Program-made: the position numbers and the translations under genes
From: Pantoea sp.
GTDB lineage: Bacteria; Pseudomonadota; Gammaproteobacteria; Enterobacterales; Enterobacteriaceae
DNA: 64,000 bases
Direction: 5' to 3'
NCBI RefSeq assembly: GCF_028283705.1
Contig: NZ_JAPWKD010000005.1
Location: 310,001-374,000, forward strand
Part shown: in pieces, positions 1 through 9,452 of the stretch
How the letters are laid out: the number at the start of each line of letters is the position of its first letter
How positions within the stretch are numbered: the stretch's first letter is position 1
Notes under the pieces: generated by a model
Told to the model about the DNA's origin: nothing
What the model saw: only the letters and a program-made list of their open reading frames with translations
Databases searched by the model: none

Positions 1-245
1 AGCCAGTAGAGAAGGCATCGTCGCAGCGCTGGATGGTGCAGTGTGGTTCGTTTAAGGGAACTGACCAGGCGGAGTCCGCACGAGCGGCACTTGCCTTCGA
101 AGGCTTTGAAAGCCGAATTACCACCGGTGGCGGCTGGAATCGTGTAGTCATTGGCCCCTTCAAGGATCGCAGCAGCGCTGACAGCACGGTGAAACGCCTG
201 CACAGTTCCGGCCACGGAAGCTGTATTCCCCTCGCTATCCCCTGA
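1..245 (+). CDS. ftsN: FtsN, C-terminal SPOR domain (partial)
   Basis: The frame is open from the window edge to a TGA at 243-245, giving about 80 residues that form a SPOR domain (WMVQCGSFK near its start, RVVIGPF in the middle). SPOR domains bind denuded septal peptidoglycan. FtsN is the late divisome protein that triggers septal cell-wall synthesis in the periplasm. The cytoplasmic, membrane and linker parts lie outside the window. Identity rests on the SPOR fold plus the conserved neighbour hslVU, which follows ftsN in enterobacteria. Confidence 0.9.
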   Translation, partial: PVEKASSQRWMVQCGSFKGTDQAESARAALAFEGFESRITTGGGWNRVVIGPFKDRSSADSTVKRLHSSGHGSCIPLAIP

Positions 246-291
246 ATAATCTGAGTTCCCCCGAGCCCCGTAATATGACGGGTGAATCGGG

Positions 292-319
292 GTTGAAACT
301 CCTGATTACTACCCCATAT
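292..319 (+). promoter_or_regulatory. sigma-32 (heat-shock) promoter of hslVU
   Basis: GTTGAAA (-35, 292-298) and CCCCATAT (-10, 312-319) are separated by 13 bases. This is close to the RpoH consensus CTTGAAA-N13-17-CCCCATNT. The gene downstream, hslVU, is a classic heat-shock operon. Confidence 0.85.
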
Positions 320-332
320 CAGTTTGCATGAT

Positions 333-355
333 ACTCCGCGCCAGGTGCGCGGAGT
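333..355 (+). promoter_or_regulatory. hairpin in the hslVU 5' leader
   Basis: A perfect 9-bp inverted repeat, ACTCCGCGC / GCGCGGAGT, closes a 5-base loop between the sigma-32 promoter and the GTG start of hslV, and a CCTTTT run follows. It lies within the leader if transcription starts a few bases after 319, so it may stabilise the mRNA. It also resembles an intrinsic terminator for ftsN transcripts. Confidence 0.6.
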
Positions 356-384
356 CCTTTTCTACTGCAACAAGGGGTCTGCCC

Positions 385-915
385 GTGACAACAATAGTAA
401 GTGTACGACGCAACGGCCAGGTAGTGATTGGCGGTGATGGCCAGGCTACTCTCGGCAATACCGTAATGAAAGGCAACGTTAAAAAAGTGCGTCGTCTTTA
501 TAACGACAAAGTCATCGCCGGTTTCGCTGGCGGCACTGCAGATGCCTTCACCCTCTTCGAACTGTTCGAGCGCAAGCTGGAAATGCACCAGGGGCATTTG
601 GTGAAAGCTGCCGTCGAGCTGGCTAAAGACTGGCGTACCGATCGTATGCTACGTCGCCTCGAAGCCCTGCTGGCGGTGGCGGACGAATCCGCTTCACTGA
701 TCATCAGCGGCAACGGTGACGTTATCCAGCCGGAAAACGATCTGATTGCTATCGGTTCGGGTGGACCTTACGCCCAGGCAGCGGCACGCGCCCTGCTGGA
801 AAATACTGATTTAGGTGCGAAAGATATCGTGGCTAAAGCGCTGAATATCGCTGGCGATATCTGCATCTACACCAACCATAATGTTAACTTTGAAGAATTA
901 CCCTCTAAGGCGTAA
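385..915 (+). CDS. hslV: HslV (ClpQ), proteasome-like peptidase subunit
   Basis: HslV is the threonine peptidase of the cytoplasmic HslVU (ClpQY) protease, which degrades misfolded and regulatory proteins after heat shock. The reading is 176 residues, the E. coli length. The GTG start at 385 follows AAGGGG and leaves the mature N-terminus Thr-Thr-Ile-Val, where the first Thr is the catalytic nucleophile. A longer reading from 328 would bury this Thr and place the leader hairpin inside the coding region, so it was not chosen. It sits 11 bases ahead of hslU in one operon under a sigma-32 promoter. Confidence 0.97.
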   Translation: MTTIVSVRRNGQVVIGGDGQATLGNTVMKGNVKKVRRLYNDKVIAGFAGGTADAFTLFELFERKLEMHQGHLVKAAVELAKDWRTDRMLRRLEALLAVADESASLIISGNGDVIQPENDLIAIGSGGPYAQAAARALLENTDLGAKDIVAKALNIAGDICIYTNHNVNFEELPSKA

Positions 916-926
916 GGATCTGAATC

Positions 927-2258
927 ATGTCTGAGATGACTCCCCGCGAGATTGTCAGCGAACTGAATCGCTTTATCATTGGCCAGGATGGTGCGAAACG
1001 TGCTGTGGCCATTGCGCTGCGTAACCGCTGGCGTCGCATGCAGCTTGACGAAGAGCTGCGCCATGAAGTCACCCCGAAAAACATCCTGATGATCGGTCCG
1101 ACCGGTGTCGGTAAAACCGAGATTGCCCGTCGTCTGGCAAAACTGGCGCATGCGCCGTTCATCAAAGTGGAAGCCACCAAATTCACCGAAGTCGGTTACG
1201 TCGGCAAAGAAGTGGACTCCATCATTCGCGATCTGACCGACGCTGCCGTGAAAATGGTGCGTATTCAGGCGATTGAGAAAAATAAATACCGTGCTGAAGA
1301 GATGGCAGAAGACCGCATTCTCGATGCACTCATCCCGCCAGCAAAAAATAACTGGGGCCAGCCAGAGCATACCGCCGAGCCTTCTGCCGCTCGCCAGTCT
1401 TTCCGCAAAAAACTGCGTGAAGGTCAGCTGGACGACAAAGAGATCGAAATCGATCTGGCTGCCGCACCGATGGGCGTGGAAATCATGGCCCCGCCGGGCA
1501 TGGAAGAGATGACCAGCCAGCTGCAGTCTATGTTCCAGAATCTGGGTGGACAGAAGCAGAAGCCGCGCAAGCTGAAAATCAAAGACGCCATGAAGCTGCT
1601 GATTGAAGAAGAAGCCGCCAAGCTGGTGAACCCGGAAGAACTGAAGCAGGACGCCATCGAAGCGGTTGAACAACATGGCATCGTGTTTATCGATGAGATC
1701 GACAAAATCTGTAAACGCGGCCAGTCATCCGGCCCGGATGTCTCGCGTGAAGGCGTACAGCGCGACCTGCTGCCGCTGGTGGAAGGTTGTACCGTCTCCA
1801 CCAAACACGGCATGGTGAAAACCGATCACATCCTGTTTATCGCTTCCGGTGCGTTCCAGGTCGCCAGCCCGTCGGACCTGATTCCGGAATTGCAGGGTCG
1901 TCTGCCGATTCGTGTGGAACTTCAGGCGCTGACTGTGAACGACTTTGAGCGCATCCTGACTGAGCCAAATGCCTCTGTCACCGTGCAGTACAAGGCGCTG
2001 ATGGCAACCGAAGGCGTGAACGTTGATTTCACTGAAGACGGTATTCGCCGCATTGCCGAAGCGGCATGGCAGGTGAACGAAACCACTGAGAATATCGGTG
2101 CACGTCGTTTGCATACGGTGCTGGAACGTCTGATGGAAGATATCTCCTACGCCGCCAGCGATCTTGATGGTGAATCGATCATCATCGACGCGGAGTATGT
2201 CGGCAAGCATCTGGATCAGTTGGTGGCCGACGAAGACCTCAGCCGCTTTATCCTGTAA
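927..2258 (+). CDS. hslU: HslU (ClpY), AAA+ unfoldase of HslVU
   Basis: HslU is the ATP-dependent hexameric unfoldase that recognises substrates and threads them into HslV. The protein is 443 residues, as in E. coli. It has Walker A (GPTGVGKTE, near residue 58), a central I-domain and Walker B (VFIDEID, near residue 252). The C-terminal tail DLSRFIL is the HslV-docking peptide. It is co-transcribed with hslV and ends at a strong terminator. Confidence 0.98.
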   Translation: MSEMTPREIVSELNRFIIGQDGAKRAVAIALRNRWRRMQLDEELRHEVTPKNILMIGPTGVGKTEIARRLAKLAHAPFIKVEATKFTEVGYVGKEVDSIIRDLTDAAVKMVRIQAIEKNKYRAEEMAEDRILDALIPPAKNNWGQPEHTAEPSAARQSFRKKLREGQLDDKEIEIDLAAAPMGVEIMAPPGMEEMTSQLQSMFQNLGGQKQKPRKLKIKDAMKLLIEEEAAKLVNPEELKQDAIEAVEQHGIVFIDEIDKICKRGQSSGPDVSREGVQRDLLPLVEGCTVSTKHGMVKTDHILFIASGAFQVASPSDLIPELQGRLPIRVELQALTVNDFERILTEPNASVTVQYKALMATEGVNVDFTEDGIRRIAEAAWQVNETTENIGARRLHTVLERLMEDISYAASDLDGESIIIDAEYVGKHLDQLVADEDLSRFIL

Positions 2259-2276
2259 GCCACTGCCACAACAACA

Positions 2277-2306
2277 ATGCCCGGCCACTGTGCCGGGCAT
2301 TTTTTT
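2277..2306 (+). terminator. intrinsic terminator after hslU
   Basis: Stem ATGCCCGGC (2277-2285) pairs with GCCGGGCAT (2292-2300) and is followed by six T (2301-2306). Confidence 0.93.
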
Positions 2307-2411
2307 GCGCAGGATATTGATGCAGCGCTTTTTTTATAGGGTGATGATTTTGCCAACACTTGCCAGATAGCGATATACTTACCGCTCCTGTGGCAAACAG
2401 ACGACATCCCT

Positions 2412-2897
2412 ATGAAATACGATACATCTGAACTCTGCGACATCTACCATGAAGAAGTGAATGTTGTTGAACCGCTTTTTTCGAACTTTGGTGGACGCAC
2501 CTCATTCGGTGGTCAGATAACCACAGTGAAATGTTTTGAAGACAACGGCCTGCTTTACGACCTGCTGGAAGAAAATGGCCGGGGTCGTGTTTTACTGGTT
2601 GATGGCGGTGGTTCTGTGCGCCGTGCACTGGTGGATGCGCAGCTGGCACGTCTGGCGGTGCAAAACGAGTGGGAAGGCATTGTGGTGTACGGATCGGTAC
2701 GTCAGGTTGACGAACTGGAGGAGCTGGAGCTTGGCATTCAGGCGATTGCAGCCATTCCAGCCGGTGCTGCCGGGGAAGGGATTGGTGAGAGCGATGTGCG
2801 CGTCAATTTTGGTGGCGTGACCTTCTTTTCCGGCGACCATCTCTACGCTGACAATACCGGGATCATCCTGTCGGAAGACGCACTCGATATCGAGTAA
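2412..2897 (+). CDS. rraA: RraA, regulator of RNase E activity
   Basis: RraA is a small trimeric protein that binds the C-terminal scaffold of RNase E and inhibits mRNA decay in the cytoplasm. The 161-residue length and the [13 protein letters not shown]-terminus match the enterobacterial protein. The central DGGGS and YGSVRQ segments belong to the RraA/methyltransferase-like fold. In E. coli menA lies between hslU and rraA; here only about 150 non-coding bases separate them. Confidence 0.96.
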   Translation: MKYDTSELCDIYHEEVNVVEPLFSNFGGRTSFGGQITTVKCFEDNGLLYDLLEENGRGRVLLVDGGGSVRRALVDAQLARLAVQNEWEGIVVYGSVRQVDELEELELGIQAIAAIPAGAAGEGIGESDVRVNFGGVTFFSGDHLYADNTGIILSEDALDIE

Positions 2898-2910
2898 TCC
2901 CAGAGACGAA

Positions 2911-2932
2911 AACGGGTGCCGCGGCACCCGTT
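2911..2932. terminator. bidirectional terminator between rraA and zapB
   Basis: A 10-bp perfect stem AACGGGTGCC / GGCACCCGTT has a two-base centre. It is followed on the minus strand by a T run (TTTTCGTC), so it best serves zapB, and it may also stop rraA transcripts. Confidence 0.75.
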
Positions 2933-2954
2933 GTTGTCAGCGTTCAAAGTACGC

Positions 2955-3194
2955 TTAGACTTCTTCCATTTTTCCCAGCAGGGCGCGCAGCCGATCCTGC
3001 CACACATGCTGTTCTTCTTTCAGCTGTTGGTTTTCACGCACCAGCGCATCCTGGTTACCGGAAGACTGCTGAACTTCATTCTTCAGCGTATTGTTCTGCT
3101 CTTTCAGCTCTTCGATTTCCATCTGCAGCAGGGTGATGGTATCAATCGCCTGCTGTACTTTCGCTTCCAGTTTTTCGAACACTTCAAATGACAT
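2955..3194 (-). CDS. zapB: ZapB, cell-division coiled-coil protein
   Basis: ZapB is a 79-residue, almost wholly coiled-coil protein that stimulates Z-ring assembly through ZapA and links the ring to MatP. Heptad-like leucines and acidic/glutamine stretches run through the whole length. The ATG at 3194 is preceded by AGGAGAGG at a good distance and begins [17 protein letters not shown], the family N-terminus. The longer frame upstream was rejected. It is convergent with rraA, as in E. coli. Confidence 0.95.
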   Translation of the reverse strand: MSFEVFEKLEAKVQQAIDTITLLQMEIEELKEQNNTLKNEVQQSSGNQDALVRENQQLKEEQHVWQDRLRALLGKMEEV

Positions 3195-3478
3195 CTTTCT
3201 GACCTCTCCTAAATCTTGCAAGGCGTTGATGGTGCCGACCCGACGCAACGCGCGCCCGTCCATGACGCGGCCAGCAACGATGTCCCGATTGTATGTAGCG
3301 CGCCCCGGCAAGTCCAGCGGCGCAAGGCCTGCAAAGGGAGTCTGTAACACTTTTCAGTCAATGCCTAAAAAATTACGTCCCATTGAGCGTATTTATCCAT
3401 ATTGGCGAGAAATTTCTGATTCACAACCGGGGGCAATAGCGCTTAAAAAAACGCAAAAGACGCGAAAACGCGCATTTT

Positions 3479-3494
3479 TATGACAGACCACACA
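3479..3494 (+). promoter_or_regulatory. possible CRP site upstream of glpF
   Basis: TATGA-N6-ACACA resembles the CRP consensus TGTGA-N6-TCACA with one mismatch in each half. The glpFK promoter is CRP-dependent in E. coli. The match alone is weak. Confidence 0.35.
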
Positions 3495-3519
3495 GAATTC
3501 AATTTCGCTATTTCTCGTT

Positions 3520-3539
3520 TATGCTCGTTAACGATAAAT
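3520..3539 (+). promoter_or_regulatory. GlpR operator upstream of glpF
   Basis: TATGCTCGTTAACGATAAAT is an imperfect palindrome close to the GlpR operator WATGTTCGWTAWCGAACATW. It lies about 90 bases before glpF. The A+T-rich interval between zapB and glpF (3195-3626) holds no gene and probably carries the divergent promoters. Confidence 0.65.
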
Positions 3540-3626
3540 TTACAGCAGCCCTACAAGAGCGCTGGGTGACTCAACGGATTGAGAACAACAACTGATAAAA
3601 TTTAACCTCGCTTCAGGAATGCCATT

Positions 3627-4475
3627 ATGAGCCAGACAACGAACACACTAACAGGTCAGTGCATCGCCGAGTTTCTTGGTACCGGTTTGATTATCTTTTT
3701 CGGCGCGGGCTGTGTTGCTGCACTGAAACTTGCCGGAGCCAGCTTCGGCCAATGGGAAATTTGTATTATCTGGGGTTTAGCTGTCTCCATGGCGGTTTAT
3801 CTGAGTGCTGGCGTTTCAGGCGCTCATCTCAATCCGGCGGTAACCGTGGCGCTTTGCCTGTTTGCCAACTTTGAAGGTCGTAAAGTGCTGCCTTACATTG
3901 TGGCGCAGGTTGCAGGTGCGTTCTGTGCGGCGGCGCTGGTCTACGGCCTTTACTACAATTTGTTCTTCGATTTCGAACAAAGTCATCAGATGGTACGCGG
4001 CAGCGTGGATAGCCTCCAGCTGGCAGGTATCTTCTCTACCTATCCGAATCCCCATATCAGTGTAGGTCAGGCATTCCTGGTTGAAATGGTGATTACGGCG
4101 GTATTGATGTCTCTCATCATGGCGCTGACCGATGATGGCAACGGTGTGCCGCGTGGTCCGCTGGCACCGCTGTTGATTGGTCTGCTGGTGGCGGTGATCG
4201 GTGGCTCTATGGGTCCGCTGACTGGCTTCGCCCTGAACCCGGCTCGTGACTTCGGTCCGAAGGTGTTCGCATGGCTGGCAGGCTGGGGCAACGTCGCCTT
4301 CACCGGTGGCAAAGATATCCCTTACTTCCTGGTTCCGATTTTTGGCCCGCTGGTTGGTGCCTGCCTCGGAGCTTTCGGTTACCGCGCACTGATTGGCCGT
4401 CACCTGCCAGTTAACGTCGCAGTAACCAGCAAGACAGAAAATCAGGTCGCGCGCGCTGAGCAGCGTAAAGCGTAA
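3627..4475 (+). CDS. glpF: GlpF, glycerol facilitator (aquaglyceroporin)
   Basis: GlpF is the inner-membrane channel for passive entry of glycerol. The 282-residue sequence has the six membrane segments of the MIP family and both pore-lining NPA boxes: HLNPAV (Asn69) and LNPARDFGP (Asn204), the second including the selectivity-filter Arg. It opens the glpFKX cluster, and glpK starts 30 bases downstream. Trapping of glycerol by GlpK phosphorylation drives net uptake. Confidence 0.98.
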   Translation: MSQTTNTLTGQCIAEFLGTGLIIFFGAGCVAALKLAGASFGQWEICIIWGLAVSMAVYLSAGVSGAHLNPAVTVALCLFANFEGRKVLPYIVAQVAGAFCAAALVYGLYYNLFFDFEQSHQMVRGSVDSLQLAGIFSTYPNPHISVGQAFLVEMVITAVLMSLIMALTDDGNGVPRGPLAPLLIGLLVAVIGGSMGPLTGFALNPARDFGPKVFAWLAGWGNVAFTGGKDIPYFLVPIFGPLVGACLGAFGYRALIGRHLPVNVAVTSKTENQVARAEQRKA

Positions 4476-4505
4476 GTTTCACTTTTAGATCATCAGGAAA
4501 ATCAT

Positions 4506-6020
4506 ATGACTACGACAGATAAAAAATACATCGTCGCGCTCGACCAGGGCACAACCAGTTCTCGTGCTGTGATTCTGGACCATGACGCCAATATCGTCGC
4601 TGTCTCGCAGCGTGAATTCACCCAGATCTACCCGAAAGCGGGCTGGGTTGAACATGACCCAATGGACATTTGGGCGTCACAAAGTTCGACGCTGGTTGAA
4701 GTGCTGGCCCATGCCAACATCCGTTCTGACGAAATCGCCGCGATTGGTATCACTAACCAGCGTGAAACCGCCATCGTCTGGGATAAAGAGACTGGCAACC
4801 CGGTTTATAACGCCATCGTCTGGCAGGACCCGCGTACTGCGGATTACTGTAACAAGCTGAAGAAAGAAGGCCTCGAAGAGTATATCCAGCACACCACCGG
4901 TCTGGTGATTAACCCGTACTTCTCCGGCACCAAAGTGAAGTGGATCCTCGATAACGTCGAAGGTGCGCGCGAACGTGCCAAACGTGGCGAGCTGCTGTTC
5001 GGCACCGTGGATACCTGGCTGGTTTGGAAAATGACCCAGGGCCGTGTGCATATCACCGACCACACCAACGCCTCACGTACCATGATGTATAACATTCACG
5101 AGCTGAAGTGGGATGAGCGTATGCTCGAAATCCTCGACATTCCGCGTGAAATGTTGCCGGAAGTGAAAGGTTCGTCTGAAATCTACGGCCAGACCAACAT
5201 TGGTGGTAAAGGCGGTACGCGTATTCCGATTGCCGGGATTGCTGGTGACCAGCAGGCAGCGCTTTATGGCCAGCTGTGTGTGCAGCCGGGTATGGCGAAA
5301 AACACCTATGGTACTGGCTGCTTTATGCTGATGAACACCGGTACCGAAGCTGTGACCTCCACTCATGGTCTGCTGACCACCATCGCCTGCGGCCCACGTG
5401 GTGAGGTGAACTATGCACTGGAAGGTGCGGTGTTCATCGGTGGTGCGGCCATTCAGTGGCTGCGTGACGAGATGAAGCTGTTCAGCGATGCTGCTGACTC
5501 TGAATACTTCGCGCAGAAAGTGAAAGACAGCAACGGCGTGTATATGGTGCCCGCCTTCACCGGCCTCGGTGCCCCGTATTGGGACCCGTATGCACGTGGT
5601 GCGATCTTTGGCCTGACGCGTGGTGTTAACGGCAACCATCTGATTCGCGCCACGCTGGAGTCGATTGCCTTCCAGACGCGTGATGTGCTGGAAGCGATGC
5701 AAAATGATGCCAACACCCGCCTGCAATCTCTGCGTGTGGATGGTGGTGCCGTGGCTAACAACTTCCTGATGCAGTTCCAGTCCGACATTCTGGGCACCCG
5801 TGTTGAACGCCCGGAAGTGCGCGAAGTCACCGCGCTGGGTGCAGCATATCTGGCCGGCCTGGCTGTCGGTTTCTGGAATGATCTGGAAGAGGTCCGCTCC
5901 AAAGCGGTAATTGAACGCGAATTCCGCCCAAGCATTGAAACCACCGAGCGTAACGTCCGCTATGCGGGCTGGAAAAAAGCTGTCGCTCGCGCTCAGGCCT
6001 GGGAAGAACACGACGAGTAA
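4506..6020 (+). CDS. glpK: GlpK, glycerol kinase
   Basis: GlpK converts glycerol and ATP to sn-glycerol 3-phosphate in the cytoplasm. The 504-residue protein belongs to the FGGY kinases and shows the phosphate-binding loop DQGTTSSR (residues 13-20) and the AGDQQAAL segment with the probable catalytic Asp. A second ATPase glycine motif, [13 protein letters not shown], lies in the C-terminal domain. It is co-transcribed with glpF. A strong terminator separates it from glpX. Confidence 0.98.
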   Translation: MTTTDKKYIVALDQGTTSSRAVILDHDANIVAVSQREFTQIYPKAGWVEHDPMDIWASQSSTLVEVLAHANIRSDEIAAIGITNQRETAIVWDKETGNPVYNAIVWQDPRTADYCNKLKKEGLEEYIQHTTGLVINPYFSGTKVKWILDNVEGARERAKRGELLFGTVDTWLVWKMTQGRVHITDHTNASRTMMYNIHELKWDERMLEILDIPREMLPEVKGSSEIYGQTNIGGKGGTRIPIAGIAGDQQAALYGQLCVQPGMAKNTYGTGCFMLMNTGTEAVTSTHGLLTTIACGPRGEVNYALEGAVFIGGAAIQWLRDEMKLFSDAADSEYFAQKVKDSNGVYMVPAFTGLGAPYWDPYARGAIFGLTRGVNGNHLIRATLESIAFQTRDVLEAMQNDANTRLQSLRVDGGAVANNFLMQFQSDILGTRVERPEVREVTALGAAYLAGLAVGFWNDLEEVRSKAVIEREFRPSIETTERNVRYAGWKKAVARAQAWEEHDE

Positions 6021-6030
6021 TCCCTCTGCA

Positions 6031-6057
6031 ACCCGCGGCATCCTGCCGCGGGTTTTT
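6031..6057 (+). terminator. intrinsic terminator between glpK and glpX
   Basis: A perfect 10-bp stem ACCCGCGGCA / TGCCGCGGGT with loop TCC is followed by TTTTT. It implies that glpX gets only read-through from glpFK, or has its own start. Confidence 0.9.
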
Positions 6058-6115
6058 CCCGCCGCTTTACCCCGCTGTGCTACACTGCCCGCCTGTTTTT
6101 TGTCAGGTGCAGACC

Positions 6116-7126
6116 ATGAAACGAGAACTCGCGATTGAATTTTCCCGCGTTACCGAAGCCGCCGCGCTGGCGGGCTATCACTGGTTAGGACGCGGCGACA
6201 AGAATGCTGCCGACGGCGCTGCCGTCAACGCCATGCGTATTATGCTGAACACCATCAATATCAATGGTCAGATCGTGATCGGTGAAGGAGAAATCGACGA
6301 AGCGCCGATGCTCTACATTGGTGAAAAGGTGGGGACCGGCCAGGGCGATGCGGTCGATATCGCCGTTGATCCGATTGAAGGCACGCGCATGACTGCGTTA
6401 GGCCAGGCCAATGCGCTGGCGGTGTTGGCGGTGGGCGATAAAGGCAGTTTCCTGCACGCACCTGATATGTACATGGAAAAATTGATTGTTGGTCCAGGCG
6501 CGCATGGCGCTATCGACCTCAATCTGCCACTGGAAACCAACCTGACAAACATCGCGACAGCCTTGGGCAAATCACTCAGCCAGCTGACGGTGTCCATTCT
6601 GGCAAAGCCGCGTCACGATGCGGTGATTGCGCAACTACAACAACTCGGTGTGCGGGTCTTTACCTTTCCGGATGGTGATGTCGCGGCATCCATTCTCACC
6701 TGCATGCCCGACAGTGAAGTGGATGTGCTGTACGGAATTGGCGGTGCGCCGGAAGGGGTGGTCTCTGCGGCGGTGATTCGCGCGCTGGATGGCGACATGC
6801 AGGCACGCCTGCTGCCGCGTCACCAGGTGAAAGGTGACAGCGAAGAAAATCGCCGCCTTGGCGAACAGGAATTACAACGCTGTGCCGAAATGGGGATTGA
6901 AGCAGGTAAGGTGCTGACGCTGGAGCAGATGGCGCGCAACGATAACGTAATTTTTGCTGCCACTGGCATCACCACCGGCGACTTACTTAAAGGCATCACG
7001 CGTAAAGGGAATATCGCGACCAGCGAAACGCTGCTGATTCGCGGTAAATCGCGCACCATTCGCCGCATTCAGTCGATCCACTATCTGGATCGTAAAGATG
7101 CGGCACTGCACCCGTTTATCCTGTAA
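6116..7126 (+). CDS. glpX: GlpX, class II fructose-1,6-bisphosphatase
   Basis: GlpX hydrolyses fructose 1,6-bisphosphate to fructose 6-phosphate in gluconeogenesis, which suits growth on glycerol. The start at 6116 (MKRELAIEF) gives 336 residues, the E. coli length. A longer frame from 6077 adds a non-conserved tail. The metal/phosphate motif DPIEGTRMTA and IGEGEIDEAPML are characteristic of class II FBPases. Its 3' end overlaps the convergent emrD by 11 bases. Confidence 0.97.
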   Translation: MKRELAIEFSRVTEAAALAGYHWLGRGDKNAADGAAVNAMRIMLNTININGQIVIGEGEIDEAPMLYIGEKVGTGQGDAVDIAVDPIEGTRMTALGQANALAVLAVGDKGSFLHAPDMYMEKLIVGPGAHGAIDLNLPLETNLTNIATALGKSLSQLTVSILAKPRHDAVIAQLQQLGVRVFTFPDGDVAASILTCMPDSEVDVLYGIGGAPEGVVSAAVIRALDGDMQARLLPRHQVKGDSEENRRLGEQELQRCAEMGIEAGKVLTLEQMARNDNVIFAATGITTGDLLKGITRKGNIATSETLLIRGKSRTIRRIQSIHYLDRKDAALHPFIL

Positions 7127-8312
7127 CCGTCTGCCTGCCGCTCTCGGGATGGCGTGAGAGCGGCCACCAGCACAGCAGCATCACTAGCGCGGTGGCAAAC
7201 ATCAACATGCCGAGGCTGAACTGATCACGCTGCGGCATCATCGCCGAAAGCCACGCCACCAGGCCAGAACCCAGATTCTGTAAGCCGCCAATCAGCGCTC
7301 CGGCGCTACCTGCCAGCCACGCGTAGGGCTCCATCGCACCGGACGTCGCCAGCGGAAACAACATCCCCGCACCGAAGAAAAACAGCGCCGCAGGCACCAG
7401 AAGCGTCCAGATATTCATCACACCAAACCACGCCGGTACCCACATCATCAATCCCGCCAGCAGGCAGCTGTTCACGCCGTACCACATCAACGTGTGCCAG
7501 GATTTTTGTTCGCGTCCGGCAAACCAGGCACCGAAAAAGGCGGCCGGAATCGGCAGGATAAACAGGATGCTGACCGTCAAACCATCCAGTCCCAGCACGC
7601 CACCCAGCAGCACGCCACAGCTGGCTTCAAATACCGCAATGCCCGCCAGCGCGCCAATCAGCAGTAGCAAATAACGGACAAAGTGGCCATCGCTGAGTAA
7701 GGTGGCATAGCGCCGCAGAAAGGGCGTCGCCGCTGTTTCGGCGGGTCTGGTTTCTGGCAACCAGCGCGCCATTGCCGCTGTCACGCCAAGACACAGCAGC
7801 AGCAAAAAGGCAAAACAGGCATGCCAGCCAAACAGCTGTGTCAGTAAGGCTCCGATAACCGGCGCCAGCAACGGGCTAACCAGAATGCCCATATTTAACA
7901 GGCTATTGGCCTGACGCAACGCCGTCCCCTGGTGAAGATCGCGCGGCATGGTTCGGGCCATCACCCCAGCCACGCCCGTACCCAGCCCCTGGACAGCACT
8001 ACCTAATATCAGAATGTGCAGCGAAGGAGCAAATAGCGCGATCAGGGCACCGCAGGCAAAGATCGTCATTCCAGCAAGGATCACCGGCCGCCGCCCGATG
8101 CTATCGGAGAGTGGGCCATAGATCAGCTGTGATCCGCCGTAAGTGATCAGATAGCCTGCCATGACCTGCTGTATAGCCCCGCTGTGCACATTAAAAGCAT
8201 CAGCCATGGCCGCCATCGCGGGTACATAGATGGTTTGCGCCATCTGCCCGACGGCCACCAGCACGATCAACATCAACAGTAAGCGGCGATTTTCCGTTTT
8301 AGATATCAACAT
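7116..8312 (-). CDS. emrD: EmrD-like MFS multidrug efflux pump
   Basis: This is a 398-residue inner-membrane protein with twelve predicted hydrophobic segments and MFS signatures (YGPLSDSIGRRPVIL after segment 2). Stretches such as ILFILPIPAAFFGAWFAG and GAGMLFPLATSGAMEP are typical of EmrD, a proton-driven exporter of amphipathic drugs. No clear Shine-Dalgarno sequence precedes 8312, so the first few residues are uncertain. In E. coli emrD is elsewhere; here it sits between glpX and fpr, divergent from fpr. The 290-base gap to fpr shows no other gene. Confidence 0.9.
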   Translation of the reverse strand: MLISKTENRRLLLMLIVLVAVGQMAQTIYVPAMAAMADAFNVHSGAIQQVMAGYLITYGGSQLIYGPLSDSIGRRPVILAGMTIFACGALIALFAPSLHILILGSAVQGLGTGVAGVMARTMPRDLHQGTALRQANSLLNMGILVSPLLAPVIGALLTQLFGWHACFAFLLLLCLGVTAAMARWLPETRPAETAATPFLRRYATLLSDGHFVRYLLLLIGALAGIAVFEASCGVLLGGVLGLDGLTVSILFILPIPAAFFGAWFAGREQKSWHTLMWYGVNSCLLAGLMMWVPAWFGVMNIWTLLVPAALFFFGAGMLFPLATSGAMEPYAWLAGSAGALIGGLQNLGSGLVAWLSAMMPQRDQFSLGMLMFATALVMLLCWWPLSRHPESGRQTVTG

Positions 8313-8602
8313 GGAACAAAATGTCTGTCTGAGAAATAAAGTAAAGACAGCAGTAAAAAAGGCTGCCTGTTATGAATGGCGGCAAAAATATCAGGATTCG
8401 ATGACAAAGCGAGGGGGGAGACCAAAGCAATTAGCCTGACTTCGTCAAGCTGTGACACCAGCCTGTAAAGCACCCGCTACAGTTGAAGCTAAGTGCGCTG
8501 CATTTGTCGCTGAGAGCCATTTACCCAGCCAGGGACTGGAAATCTTCCCGGCGGCTGACGAAGATAGTGACATGTCTGAAAAATCAACAATAAGGAGTGA
8601 AC

Positions 8603-9349
8603 ATGGCTGAGTGGGTCAATGCCGAAGTGAAAGAAGTCAAAAACTGGACCGATGCCCTGTTCAGCCTGCGCGTGCAGGCACCCATCGATCCCTTTATCGC
8701 CGGACAATTTGCCAAGCTGGCGCTGGAAATCGACGGTGAACGCGTGCAGCGTGCTTATTCCTACGTCAATGCACCACATGACGCGCTGCTCGAGTTCTAT
8801 CTGGTCACGGTACCAGAAGGTAAGCTTAGCCCGAGGTTACAGGCGCTGCGTCCGGGCGATCAGGTGATGGTGACGAAAGAAGCGTCAGGCTTTTTTGTGC
8901 TGGACGAGATTCCTGATTGCCAGACACTGTGGATGCTGGCCACTGGCACCGCCATTGGCCCGTATTTGTCTATTCTGCAACAGGGCGCAGGGCTGGAGCG
9001 TTTCGAGAATATCGTGCTGGTCCATGCCGCGCGCTATGCCGCCGATCTCAGCTTCCTGCCACTGATGCAGCAATTACAGCAGCGTTATCAGGGGAAGCTG
9101 CATATCCAGACCGTGATCAGCCGTGAAGAGATGTCTGGCTCACTGCATGGTCGTGTCCCTGCACTGATTGAAAGCGGCGCACTGGAACAGGCAGTAGGGT
9201 TGCCGATGGATGCGGATACCAGCCACATCATGTTGTGCGGCAACCCACAAATGGTGCGCGATACCCAGCAATTGCTGAAAGATAACCGCGGCATGCGCAA
9301 GCATTTCAAACGCAAACCCGGGCATATGAGCAGCGAACATTACTGGTAA
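8603..9349 (+). CDS. fpr: Fpr, ferredoxin/flavodoxin-NADP+ reductase
   Basis: Fpr is an FAD enzyme that moves electrons from NADPH to flavodoxin or ferredoxin, for example to reduce biotin synthase and class III ribonucleotide reductase. The start at 8603, after AAGGAGTG, gives 248 residues, the E. coli length; an upstream in-frame GTG overlaps the ribosome-binding site. RAYSYVN (residues 50-56) is the FAD-binding motif and ATGTAIGPYLS lies in the NADPH domain. The C-terminal Trp of the family is present. Confidence 0.97.
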   Translation: MAEWVNAEVKEVKNWTDALFSLRVQAPIDPFIAGQFAKLALEIDGERVQRAYSYVNAPHDALLEFYLVTVPEGKLSPRLQALRPGDQVMVTKEASGFFVLDEIPDCQTLWMLATGTAIGPYLSILQQGAGLERFENIVLVHAARYAADLSFLPLMQQLQQRYQGKLHIQTVISREEMSGSLHGRVPALIESGALEQAVGLPMDADTSHIMLCGNPQMVRDTQQLLKDNRGMRKHFKRKPGHMSSEHYW

Positions 9350-9452
9350 CTGATGGGCGGCATAATGTGAGTTTTTTCCAGGCCGGGGTTTTGACTTTCG
9401 CTGGTAAAAACCGTTCTAATCGTTGGCTACGTTATTGGTTAGGACCGAAGCA

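Noticed and set aside
259..292. Possible ftsN terminator CCCCGA...TCGGGG
   Set aside because: The stem is imperfect, no T run follows and it overlaps the sigma-32 -35 element.
867..1676. Minus-strand open frame opposite hslU
   Set aside because: It is a shadow frame; its composition is His/Phe/Gln-rich and it overlaps hslV and hslU completely.
5073..6041. Minus-strand open frame (322 residues) inside glpK
   Set aside because: It is a shadow of glpK with no family motifs.
8313..8602. soxbox/marbox for fpr
   Set aside because: fpr is SoxRS-regulated in E. coli, but I could not find a match good enough to report.
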